Shown here piece after piece: positions 1 to 10,125 of a DNA stretch of 64,000 nucleotides (position 1 is its first letter; the number at the start of each line of letters is the position of its first letter). Location of the stretch: the NCBI GenBank assembly GCA_002633005.1, contig NMRA01000299.1:473327-537326 (forward strand), given 5' to 3'. The DNA comes from Phoronis australis. Its lineage: Eukaryota; Phoronida; Phoronidae. Under the pieces are notes generated by a model. It saw only the letters and a list, made by a program, of their open reading frames with translations, did no database searches and was not told the origin of the DNA. A program made the translations under genes and the position numbers.

Positions 1-572
1 GTCAATGGCCGGGATAACGAGTCAGTCGGCCGCGACGGGCCTGATCGGGTTACGAGCCCTGGTCGGGATATTAAGAGTTTTGTGTGTTTAGAACTCAAAA
101 AATCATAAGTCTAAACAACACAGTTCTGGGTTCTCCTGTCTGTATTTCACTGAAGAATATTTCGAATTTATCTCCGAACAGAACCAAACTCCTGCTATGG
201 ACCTTGGTAAATTGGCCTGCCGAACTTTGTAGGTTACGGTGTGTCCAAATAAAAATAAATCCGTAATAGCGAAATAAAACAACACGTTTTTATAAGAACT
301 CGGTGTATTTTTAAGGGTTTTACATCGAAGTTCGATTATTTATTGGTGTTAAACGATGAATTCAAGAGATAACCTGACACCAGTAACCCGTGCTGTGAAC
401 TGCTGAGCAGACTGCGTCTGAAACCAATTACGTCATTGGATAATTTCAACACCTCCGTCTGCCGTCAGGTGTCAGATGACGCAACCAAACGTGCCGTTAT
501 CGAGTAGAATTACTCGATCTAAATTGATACAAACTGGGTTGTTTATTGGGTGGCATACTCCTTTAAGTTCAA
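1..572. other. No gene recognised
   Basis: No exon with convincing protein similarity is visible. Several AATAAA-type hexamers cluster near 248-276, which could be poly(A) signals of an upstream transcript or of an LTR, but nothing else supports this. Confidence 0.3.
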
Positions 573-1065
573 GCTGATTGAAAAAGTCTTTAATTTAACA
601 GAAACTGCACTTAATGACCCCAAAGTTGCACTTAGTGACCCCAGTGTTTGTGACTGAATGTTGATCATAGACGTGATTATGAAAGATCTAGCTCAAAAAT
701 CACTTTTGCACTTAATGACCTTTGACCCGGAAACTCGGTTCCCTTGATCCGATTAAATTCCAAATAAATTTTGGATGCAGATCTCTAGTGCCTACTTGTT
801 ACCAAAATTCGAAGAGTCTATCTAAAGAACTGTAGAAGAAGAAGCATTTTGACAAAATGCACTCCATGACCCGTTTCAGGTCATCCTAGTGCATTTTGGG
901 TCAAAAAATATAATCAATATAAATCCGTTAACTATCGTATCAATCACAATGAATATCATTGTTCTAAAGGAATGAATGTAGGAGGAATAACAATATGAAA
1001 AGGAAGGAAGAAGAAGAATAAGAATAATAATAAGAAGAGCAAGAGTGAAGAGTAAGAATATGAAC
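573..1065 (+). repeat. Dispersed repeat R1, copy a
   Basis: This copy shares long similarity with copies at 1066-1395 and 4976-5540, all in the same orientation. Shared landmarks are repeated CACTTAATGACC words, a TTTGACCCGGAAAC block, a GAGTCTATCTAAA block, a short inverted repeat in which GACCCG faces CGGGTC, and the word GTGCATTTTGGGT. It ends in an AAGAAGAATAAG-rich tail near 1000-1050. No coding potential is seen. The class is not recognised; it could be a SINE-like or non-autonomous element. Confidence 0.7.
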
Positions 1066-1395
1066 GGAAACTGCATCTAATGACCCCACAGGTGCACCTA
1101 ATGACCCCAAAGTTTGTGACTGAATTTCATTTACGTATGAAGACTATATACGTAATTATGTACGGTCTAGCTCAAAATTCACTTTTGCTCTTAATGACCT
1201 TTCACCCGGAAATTTGGTTCCCTTGATCCCATTTAAATTCCAAGTAAATTTCGGATGCAGATCACTGGTGCATGCTTGCTTCGGAGAGTCTATCCAAAAA
1301 CATGTAGAAGAATGAACTTGAGGGAATGCACTCCTTGACCCGTCTCGGGTCACTACGGTGCATTTTGTGTCAAATCCAAGTGACCAATAGAATTT
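1066..1395 (+). repeat. Dispersed repeat R1, copy b
   Basis: This is a second, adjacent and shorter copy of R1 with the same CACTTAATGACC start, the TTTCACCCGGAAA block, the TGACCCG/CGGGTCA inverted repeat and the GTGCATTTTGTGTCAAA end. It lies almost head-to-tail with copy a and lacks the A-rich tail. Confidence 0.7.
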
Positions 1396-1402
1396 GATCG
1401 GC

Positions 1403-1470
1403 AATGGGGCTATTCGGAGAATTCTCCTCGCGGTGTCGCTGCTGTACTAGTGGTGATTAAATTGCGCATG
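1403..1470 (+). repeat. Short inverted repeat arm (partner 4855-4940)
   Basis: The words GGGGCTATTCGGA and GTACTAGTGGTGAT here recur in reverse complement at 4855-4940. The two arms lie outside the candidate gene at 1504-2414. They could be remnants of one mobile element or a duplicated upstream region. Confidence 0.5.
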
Positions 1471-1503
1471 CGTGCCTGTCTGCATGTAAACAACTGGTAA
1501 AAG

Positions 1504-2414
1504 ATGGAATTTTTATCAAAATACGTCGTCGCGCTAAGCCTTATTACTGCTAATTTCCCTGGTGCAAGTCTTCGACAGGTGGCCACAAATTCCCAAAAGA
1601 CCTAAGGTTACTATATTCGTGGACAATTGCGGTCAACAGGGTCAACTAACTGACAAAAAGTGTGTGGATGCTGAAGCCCCGTGTGTGCTCTATGTCTATG
1701 ACTATGCAGTTCCATTCGGAGACTACACAACATTACTTGGTAAGTTTTTAGCAATCAGTTTCTATCAACATCGTTCGGTGATGTTATCCCCACCAGTTAC
1801 CCCACTGAATAACAGTTTTATTGAGTGGAACTAAGTGTTTCTTTTTGGAAACTCACCCGATGCCGGGTAGGCTAGCAGCACATATTCATATTGTCCTGGG
1901 TGGGAGTGCTCCCAAAATAAGAGGTGTATGGTACGTGATGCACAGAAGTCAAGAGTGACTTTTTCACAGCAGTTTCTCTTCAAAACTATGCTGTTTCCAA
2001 TAAAATTCTCTAGATGAGTGAGTTTCCTTATTTTATCGTGGACCCCACCCCCAGGACCACCAGCTCAGTTATCGAATTAACATGAATAAGCCTTAATTCA
2101 GTAAATGTCGTAACATTGCATTGGAAAAAAATTGACACCTAGAATGAATTTTACTTGTTGAGATCAGAAGCACATTTTAAGTGTCATGAAAAATACACAT
2201 TGTTAAATCACTTTTAGCCTGTTTCACATATTTTAATTCAGATATTAAATAAGACTTGGGTACAAAGGTTATTAGTTTCTACACATAAACATGAAGATGA
2301 AATGTCAAGTATGTTCTGCCTTACAAAAGTAGTTTTGTCTTGTCTTTTCTTTTACAATTTGCTAATATTTCTATTCTGTTACAGGCAAGAAAAAACAACT
2401 GAAACCAACCGCCT
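1504..2414 (+). CDS. Candidate small secreted protein, two exons, with apparent 1-base frameshift
   Basis: I do not recognise this protein. An ATG at 1504 in a strong context (A at -3, G at +4) opens MEFLSKYVVA, a typical start of a signal peptide, but that frame soon stops. The next frame (+1) continues as a run of leucines (LLLLLISLV) and then a cysteine-containing segment with NCGQQGQLTDKKC and VLYVYDYAVPFGDYTTLLG. It ends at a perfect donor (GTAAGT, 1740). An acceptor after a pyrimidine-rich tract near 2386 joins in phase and adds a basic tail GKKKQLKPTA before TGA (2412-2414). The predicted product is about 90 residues with three cysteines (C-x9-C-x6-C) and a secretion signal, if the frame break around 1530-1540 is a sequencing or assembly error. 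Alternatives are a pseudogene, or an exon whose true start lies upstream. Function is unknown. Confidence 0.4.
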
Positions 2415-2519
2415 GACCATCTATTTCACCGTTGGACAAAGTGAAAAGCAATCCTTCAGCAATAACCTGAGAGAATTGAACGTAATTCAGAAATTCAGCA
2501 CCTGATATGCCTGATTATG

Positions 2520-4850
2520 GACTCCCTCGCAATGTTGTTTCTTTCTGTGCTTTTTCAGTTTGCCATTTGTTTTTAAATACACTGATAATTGTTTATTCTC
2601 GAATCTTGTGCATAGCAGATTCTTATCCAGCTAGCTACAATTGAAAACATACAATAAGACAATCGATGCAGTCACTGAATGTCATTTCCCCATAATCTGT
2701 ACCAAATTGAAAAGTTTTTACCAATAGTATAAAGCCTTTCTTCTGAAAGGAAAATTTAATGTCACTCAGCTTTTGGCTTTCATTTCACTGGGTTCTAGTT
2801 TCAATGGCCTATAGAAGCGCTTGTAAAAAAGGTCCAGTTTCAACACGTGGCTTTCTTTCATGTAACCTCATTCAGCCTCAATAACATCCACAATTAGACC
2901 CTTGAAGGTAAACACAGCAGCATATCACTTGAATCGTTTTGAGCCCAAAATCAGACTCTGAACTAGACCAGAGTGTGACTAGGTCTTCTTTAGCTTCAGT
3001 CCCTCATGTTTCTTCCAGGAAAGGAAATAAGCTATTGTCCACACATGACTCATTGCCTATGAAAGGGCATCCTCACCAACAAGGCTTATTTGTGTAGCAG
3101 TCAGATATAGTTCGTCTGGATACACAGACACTCCACTGGCACATTGTCTTATGGTAACTTAGTACTGCGATTCACATTTCTCCAGGGCCACTGACTTGCA
3201 CATTGTGCCATGCAGCACTGCTGGTGTGTGGAAGTGCTGTGGGAAGAGAACGGAGTAACAAAGCTTGTCTATGATACAGCTTGAAGTGGCCTTAAAATGT
3301 CACTGAACCTGGAACAAATATTGAAATATGAATAATTAAGTACTCCAGATTGGATCAAAAATGTTATCCCTGTTTTTCAAAAATATATGGTGATTGGTCT
3401 ACAGTTTCACATAAAAGTAAATAATTACTATTTTCAGAAACCAAGGGTGTATATAATGAGTATTGCATAAAACTGTGTCTTTATTTTTTATCCCTAGCCA
3501 TAACAATTCTTTAAACGCATCACTTGTCTGTAAAATATACAAGTTTTTTGAGACAACTTCAAACCTTTGTTACCCATTTTCAAGCCTTTTTAATTTTGAT
3601 ACTTTCAGCAATTTTAAACTCAGATTACAGGTTCATGGGTCTGTCAAGCATACTTCTAGCCTAAGGTTGAGGGAACCGTTTTTCTTCTAATAGAAGATAT
3701 GAAGACTTGGGTCATTTAAAAATGATGGATAATCTTTCTGTTGTTTAAGAGTAATTACAAATCGTAAGGCACCATCAAAAATGCAATTTTCACAAAAATG
3801 GCAGTCATTTGAATTTATAACGACTTGCAACATTTCAAGGCATGAGTTAAGACTATTCAGTCACTGTGAATTCGGAAAATGTAATATATTTTCGTGGTTT
3901 TACAATTGATACAAGTAGCAAAACAGTTTCATGAAATCAACTTGAAGGGACTTCGTGAAGGTTAAGAATTACCTCACCATGCTCTTTTCCCCAAACATGT
4001 ATTACCTGTTATTTCCACACATTCAGTTGTACCAAATATTACAACCCCCCATGCCAATCCCCCCTCGGGACCTGAATAAGTAATTTAACAAAATGACTTT
4101 AAAAATAGCTGTTCCTTTTCAAAGGCTTTGTTCGTTGTCTCCAATATTGAAAGTAGGCTTTGACAACAGATCTGCACTGGATGGGAAGATCTTGTTGGTT
4201 AGCTGCAGTCAAATGCTAAAAACCAATTTTTGTCCATTCAGGGACGGTGCAGAAGCGATGCATATCTCCTCTGCACGGTACAAGCCTTCAAACCTAAAAA
4301 CCAAAGGTTACGTGAAAACTGACGTGATAGATTTCCATTTCAACGTGTAATAGATTTCCAGAAGACATATGATAGGGAGTAAACAAATAGTCTAATGCAA
4401 TGGATATTTATCACTCACGTACCCTTTGCCATTGGGATTGGATTGTAATCTTAACTCATTAACCTGTATCGAGTTGACAGCATAAACATTCAGCATTGAT
4501 TGATGTAACTGTCACTGATAAACTTTTAGAAATCATTCCAAACAATAATAATGCTTTGATGTACGAAAAGATCCCGATTGCTACGTCAAGTATCGTATCA
4601 CATATCACAACATACAAAGATTAACCAGACTCTGGCTGGCGACTGACTGCCGCGAAGTCGACATCGGCGAGTGCCTCAGTTAACAGGCATCGGTAGAATA
4701 ATCATGGAATAATCGTAAAAATAATCACAAACCTTACCTTTGTATGAGGTCGTGCTTACTTCCTCTCATAGAAGCACCCTTTTTACGCAATCTCAGATTC
4801 AGTTGGCACGGCTGCAAGCCATTTCACCATGTATTTAAAGGGCTCGCGAA
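2520..4850. other. No gene recognised
   Basis: Several short open frames are present (for example 4093-4350) but none has splice context or recognisable similarity. The segment may hold the 3' untranslated region of the candidate gene at 1504-2414. Otherwise it looks like unique AT-rich DNA. Confidence 0.3.
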
Positions 4851-4854
4851 ATCG

Positions 4855-4940
4855 AGGCTGTTAATCTATCACCACTAGTACACGCACGCCCTCTAGTTAT
4901 TGTAGATTTTCCGAATAGTCCCATTGGTTGAACCACCATG
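4855..4940 (-). repeat. Short inverted repeat arm (partner 1403-1470)
   Basis: In reverse complement this carries the same CTATTCGGA and GTACTAGTGGTGAT words as 1403-1470. The similarity is clear by eye but interrupted. Confidence 0.5.
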
Positions 4941-4975
4941 AATTTGAACGCTCTCCGTAATTAATTAAGTACGAG

Positions 4976-5540
4976 GTGATTGAAAAAATCTTAAATTTAA
5001 CAGAAAAGTGCACTTAATAACCCTCGAATTGAACTTCCTTTATGAATGGTAATCATATGCATGATTATGAAAGTTTTAGCTCAAAAATCACTTTTGCACT
5101 TAATGACATTTGACCCGGAAACACAGTTCCCTTCATCCCATTGGAAATCCAGGTAAATTTTGGATGCACTTCGTTAGCATCTACTTACTTACAAAATTCA
5201 AAGAGTCTATCTAAAAACCTGTAGAAGAAGAAGCATTTAAAAGGAATGTACTCCTTGACCTGTTCCGGGTCATTCCGGTGCATTTTGGGTGAAAATATAA
5301 TCAATAAAAACCATTTCGTTATGGTATTAACCACAATGAATATGATTGTTGTTAACGAATCGATGTAAGAGTAATGACAATCTGAAAAGGAAGGAAGAAT
5401 AAGAAGATAAACTACGTAGAACAGTAAAACTCTGCGCTAGCAAGCGTAGAGTAATAAAATTGAAGAAAACCCAGGAACAACAGTACTCTGCGCTTGCACG
5501 CGCAAAGTAATAATAGCTACACGTGTAAATACTACAATAT
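4976..5540 (+). repeat. Dispersed repeat R1, copy c, with hairpin-rich tail
   Basis: This copy has the same order of landmarks as copy a, including the A-rich AAGGAAGAATAAGAAG tail. After the tail come two imperfect hairpins, CTCTGCGCT facing AGCGTAGAG near 5430 and ACTCTGCGC facing GCGCAAAGT near 5485. They look like diverged copies of one another. Confidence 0.65.
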
Positions 5541-5636
5541 AGATAAATGACGTAACCTAGAGCGTTTACAAAGAAAGCAACTGCATTCGGGGCTGGTGCA
5601 GGTTCGTATCAGCCTACGGAAAACAGTGAAAGACTC

Positions 5637-5958
5637 CATGCACGCACCCGTGGGGTATCTCGGGGGGGGGCTCGAAGAAGCCCCCCATTTGGCAAAGTGG
5701 GCAACAAGGTTCTCCTCGGAGAAACAAAAGTCCGAGAAAACGAGTCAAAAGTCCACTAAAAAGGCGCGAATGCACAATTCACAGCTCTGACCGTGGTTTT
5801 TAGACACCCGTTTCCTTGTTAGTAAAAGGTCCACATTGTCAAAAATTCGATCCCGTCCACTAAAAATATTCAGCGAATGCACAATTCACATCTCTGAATG
5901 TACCTTGTTTTTACTAAAAAAATTCGAGCCACCAGTTGTTAGGCTGAGTGCGCACATG
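5637..5958 (+). mobile_element. MITE R2, copy a
   Basis: This copy matches R2 copy b at 11681-11985 along most of its length. Shared blocks are a G-run followed by GCCCCCCATTTG, AAGTGGGCAA, CCTCGGAGAAAC, AAAGGCGC and GTAGAAGGTCCACAT-like words. Its ends, CATGCACGCACCC and TGCGCACATG, are decayed versions of copy b's perfect terminal inverted repeats. No protein is encoded. Confidence 0.65.
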
Positions 5959-6373
5959 CGATGCAGTATGTTAGGCTGAGTTGTTCGGCTTTCCCGGTGC
6001 CTGTTCGTGCATTTGAAGAACGGTTCGATGCAACTAAAGACAATTTTGAACTCTACCGTGACCGTTAAGTTACTGGCACGAGGTCATTGACAATTACGTA
6101 AATCGATTTTTGCTGTGGCACTGACACCACCCATTGGTTGAACTGCACGGGTTGCACGGCCGCAAGCTAGTTCAGCAGAAAAATGCTCTGGCTGTTTCTT
6201 TTTAAGTGATATATATTTATTGGAGAATACATAAAACATACAAAGAAATGACAAACCCAGAAATCGGGAAGCATTATATCTGGGTTGTAAACAATTCATA
6301 AAAGAAACTAATATATATAGAGGTATATACATTTAAGTAGTATCTAATATAAGTATCCCAAAATTTAGATATG

Positions 6374-6964
6374 TTATTGCGAATATGTAAAAGCAAAAAC
6401 ATGTACAGATTCATGTATGGAAATCAGATGCAGCAATATTGATAAAGGGTACATAAAAATTAATTTGCAAACGTTGCTTAGGAGGAATTCATTGAGAACG
6501 GTGTGAAAGTTAGGACTACCATTCAATAATAATGTAACTTTAGTAGGGATATTATTACAAGAATTGAGAACATTAACAATTGATTGGTTTTCATTGAGTG
6601 CACGAAAGAGTGAGTCTCTCAGGTATTTGATGAGGGGGCATTTGAAGAAAATATGAGGATAAGATTGATGGTCACCACATTTACAGTTTGGAGAAACATT
6701 ACTAAAGTTATGCCTAAACTTGTCAGAATTGAGGAAAAGACCACGTCTTGATATGTACAATGCTATTTCGTTATCGCGGGGAAGGGAGAATTGAGTTAAG
6801 GGTGCTGAGTTATCAAAATTGTGAAAAACAGTTCTAAAATTATTTTTTTGTACTCGTAAAAGAATTGCTTTCCTTAACAGAGACTGGAAGAGAATTCCAG
6901 TTGTTGATGCACATAATGACTGTAGACCTTCTGAATGGCTGACTGAATGACGGAGGAATTGCAT
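6374..6964 (-). pseudogene. LINE ORF fragment: C-terminal domain with zinc knuckle
   Basis: A 196-codon open stretch contains CKCGDHQSYPHIFFKC, the cysteine/histidine motif often found at the C terminus of LINE polyproteins, followed by an LRDSLFRAL helix. Its stop near 6374 is the likely end of the element's ORF. Confidence 0.7.
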
Positions 6965-7150
6965 ATAGGGTGGAGGATCTCAAATTACTACGATGGCCTT
7001 GTCTAGTGTATAGATCAAATATTTTTTACACAGAGGCGTTGTTGACGTTGTTTATTACTTTGAAAGTAAATGTGGTCATGTGAAGATTGCGTCGAGTAGA
7101 CAGTTTGGGCCACAAAGCCTCAACACTATTGAATCCCCTGTAAACTCCGG

Positions 7151-7650
7151 CTATGAGTAAGGCAGCTTGATACTGTAATTTCTCCAAATGTTGGAGTGCA
7201 CCCGTATTGGCCGACTAATATATGATATCACAATAATCGATGTGTGGAAGTATAAATGATTTAACAAAACTTCTAAATGTGTAGAATTCAGATGACGAGA
7301 GACAAGCTTAAGTGGGTTAATAATTTCTGATTTTTTTTGTACGATCTCCCGATCTTCACGTGTGAATGAGAGTTCTTCATCTAACAGTATACCAAGATGT
7401 CTGTGCGACTGTTTTCTAGGAATGATTTCATAATTAAGTTTAAGGTCATAAGACGGGTCAACAAGAAAGAGAGATTTGGAGAAGGTGAGGTCAACGCTAT
7501 TTTCTGGTTCGAAATTCATTCTCCATTCTTGTGACCAATAGATGAGTTCATTTAAGTCGTGTTGAAGCTGCAAAGAACTTTCAGGGCTGCTCCCTGCGAA
7601 GGGGTGAAAAAAGCGCCGTGTCATCTACATAAAGGTATGTGCTACATGAC
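7151..7650 (-). pseudogene. LINE ORF fragment: reverse transcriptase palm and thumb
   Basis: The catalytic YVDD box lies at 7620-7631, preceded by a YINDLL word. Downstream come LQHDLNELIYWSQEWRMNF and RHLGILLDEELSF, the usual post-palm blocks of CR1/L2-type enzymes. The frame ends near 7151. Confidence 0.8.
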
Positions 7651-7953
7651 AGGTTATCAAGAAGGTCATTAATATAAACCAAGAAGAAAAGAGGGACCAA
7701 TACGCTACCCTGCGCTACACCTGCGTTTACAAATCCAGGAGGGGATAAAGTTGAAAGTACGCCGTCGACACGAACACTGTTTTATCGGAGAGATATGAGG
7801 TGATCATGGTTAAAAGATTACCAGTACTGCCACAGGATCGAAGGTTGTGAAGTGAGGTCGTGAGGGACACAGTCGAAAGCAGAAGCTATATCTAGAAAAA
7901 TGAACCTGACACTCTCGCCCTTCTCAAAATGTAAATGAATGTCATGTACCATT

Positions 7954-8160
7954 TCAACAATGGGGGCCACGGTGCTGTTTCCAGGGAAAAAAACCAAATT
8001 GACGATGATAGATCAAGTTGTTTTGTTTGAGACATGTGAGAATACTTTGAGCAATGATCTTCTCGAAGATTTTGGATAGGGTGTTAAGTAAAGTTATTGG
8101 GCGATAATTTGACATTACAGTTTTGGAGTCTTTTTTGTGTATTAGGGACAATAATTCCAC
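7954..8160 (-). pseudogene. LINE ORF fragment: reverse transcriptase fingers
   Basis: The segment contains IHKKDSKTVMSNYRPITLLN followed by LSKIFEKII and QFGF. These are the conserved early blocks of non-LTR reverse transcriptases. The next block (FPGNS-like) is frame-broken at the end. Confidence 0.8.
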
Positions 8161-9002
8161 ATTTCCAAGAAGACGGATATATACCTAGCTGAAGAAGTTT
8201 GTTAAACAGATTGGTCAAGAGCATGGTAATTTCGTTGGCAATCATTTTGGTGATTAAAGCTGTGCCACCATTCTTATTGGGGTCAATTTTATTGAGATAC
8301 TTCTGGACATCAGTTTGATTAGCCGGGATATCAGACAGTTGATTGAGACAACGTCCACGAAGAAAGGGAAAGTTACTTACTTCAGTTGGTGTTATGTGGC
8401 TTTTGTTCGTGAAAAAATTGAGAAACAGGTCACACTTGTCACTACTACTTGAGGCTACGTTACCAATGTGGTTGTTGACTGGATAAGAGGATTGTTGACT
8501 GCTGCGTATTTTATTGATGATATTCCAGTATTCTTTGGAGTTCTTGCTTGCACTGTTAATTTGTTGAAAAAGCTTGTTGGCGGTGATCAGCTTTGGTTTG
8601 ATTTATTAAAGTTTCAACCAGGCGTGACTGCTCCTTGTATCTGTTGTAGATTACAGTGTTGTTAGATCTTCTGAAAGAGCTTTAAAGTCTGTTTCTTGTG
8701 CGGATTGCCCATTTAACATTATTGTTGAACCACGGTTGGCTGTTGTGTTTAATTGTCTTTTCAGTTTGGGATGTTGCTTTTTAAAATTTCATAGAGAGTA
8801 CTAGTGAAGAGTGAAACAGTGTAATCAATGCGCCAGTGTCCAATATGGAATCCCAATCAGTGTAGTTGACATCCTGACGTAATTTCTCGGTGTCGTTCTT
8901 TAATCGTTTTTTTATGTGTTAGAGTGGCTTCGATTGTGTGGTGATCAGAATTGCCAACAGGAGGTAGTACAGAGCATGAGTCAATGATACTCAAATTGTT
9001 TG

Positions 9003-9272
9003 TTATTCAGAGACCAATACATGAATAAGAAACGTCGGGGTTGGCTCATTAATTAGCTTTATGCAGTCATTAGACAATAAGATATCAAACAATTGTAGAC
9101 CGGCCGTATGGTCATGATCATCATTGAAACATGTAGAGTTTCGGTCATTAAAATCACCATTTATGATTATACTAACGCTATTGTGGTTAAGTTCCGCTAA
9201 CTGATCGGCTAGGGCTTTGAAGTAGCTTTCTTTCAGTTGATGATTCAGAAGGTGATCGATAAAACAACCCAT
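9003..9272 (-). pseudogene. LINE ORF fragment: second half of endonuclease
   Basis: It continues the endonuclease after a frameshift: YFKALADQLAEL, then the catalytic-type NGDFND motif, then a leucine-rich LFDILLSNDCIKLIN stretch. It ends in a stop around 9003, and the endonuclease-to-RT linker resumes further down in other frames (a QPWFNNNVKWAI-like segment near 8740). Confidence 0.7.
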
Positions 9273-9993
9273 AGTAATTTTTTCTATGACCGAAATAAAT
9301 TTCGATCCAGCAGTTGCATAACTGAGTACTAGTTAAGCTAGGACATAATTTAAATGTGAGTGTATTTTTAGTGAATAAGATGATGACACGGCCACTGTTA
9401 CTGTGATAGACTACACTGTAACCAGGAATGATTAGTTCATTATCAAGGTCGTCCTTGGTAACATTACAAGTTTCACAAAGAGCGACAATCATATATTCGT
9501 AAGACAGAACAAAGTTTTTGAGAAGTTGGAATCTGGAGAAATTGTTGGATTTAATGCTATTAATATTTGAAAATAAGATTTTAATGGTAGTATTGTCTTC
9601 AGGCCCAGGATTTTCTTCAACATCGCAAGCTAAAAGGAGGCACATGCCAATGACGATTCCGTAATCCAAAGAGGTGTTATGTAAACAATAGTAAGACACA
9701 TCAGTAAGCTGAACCGGCATACCGTGATATCTCGTTAGATGCCCGTGAGAAGAATTGAATTGTGACCATACTGGGGAAAACATTGTAAGACCAGAGAAAC
9801 TCACTCTACTCGAGGCACCCAAAGGATAGCCGGATTTAACAATTAATACACCAATGCTTATTGACATTTCAAGGGTTGTTAAATGAATAAGGTAGTCTGG
9901 ACAATTAGGGGAGTCATTTTTAAACAACATAATTATATCATAGGCTCGTTTACAGGTAAATAAATAGCAACGCAGTTGAAAAGCGCAACACAT
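9187..9993 (-). pseudogene. LINE ORF fragment: N-terminal region, 2A, first half of endonuclease
   Basis: This is the longest open stretch of the LINE (268 codons). About 123 residues of unrecognised N-terminal sequence precede the 2A motif. A hydrophobic run (GIVIGMCLLLAC) leads straight into DVEENPGP. After the 2A comes the endonuclease start (KILFSNINSIKSN, then LCET and YRSPSESS). The frame is lost near 9255, where the rest of the endonuclease continues in the 9003-9272 frame. The first methionine used is only the first available one; the true start could be upstream. Confidence 0.75.
9601..9624 (-). other. 2A ribosome-skipping peptide in LINE ORF
   Basis: The minus strand encodes DVEENPGP, an exact match to the 2A consensus D-V/I-E-x-N-P-G-P. 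In known cases the ribosome fails to form the last Gly-Pro bond, so one frame yields two proteins. The preceding residues CLLLAC are hydrophobic. In related elements such a 2A can double as a signal sequence; that part is inference here. Confidence 0.85.
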
Positions 9994-10125
9994 AAATTCA
10001 ATCTTGGGAAACCAGTTAGCTCTGTTGCAAGTGAATACAAAACACTTACGTATTTGAAGACGTAATAAGGAAAGTCAGGTGATAATAATTGACCTAAAGA
10101 CATGTACAGATGAAATATGACCAAT

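Larger units (their letters stand above)
6190..10125 (-). mobile_element. CR1-like LINE (non-LTR retrotransposon), decayed, with 2A peptide
   Basis: Read on the minus strand the order is: a leader; an open frame with a 2A peptide (9601-9624); an AP-type endonuclease (YRSP and NGDFND motifs); a fingers/palm reverse transcriptase (NYRPITLLN near 8100, YVDD at 7620-7631); a thumb region; and a C-terminal cysteine/histidine knuckle (C-x-C-x7-H-x4-C, within 6374-6964). An AATAAA followed by an A-rich stretch near 6195-6230 marks the likely 3' end. The reading frame is broken several times, for example near 9255, between 9003 and 8160, and between 7954 and 7624, so this copy cannot be active. The 2A followed directly by endonuclease matches what is known of CR1-like elements in sea urchins and other marine invertebrates. 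Confidence 0.85.

Noticed and set aside
4093-4350. 85-residue open frame
   Set aside because: No similarity, no splice signals and average base composition; chance is the simpler reading.
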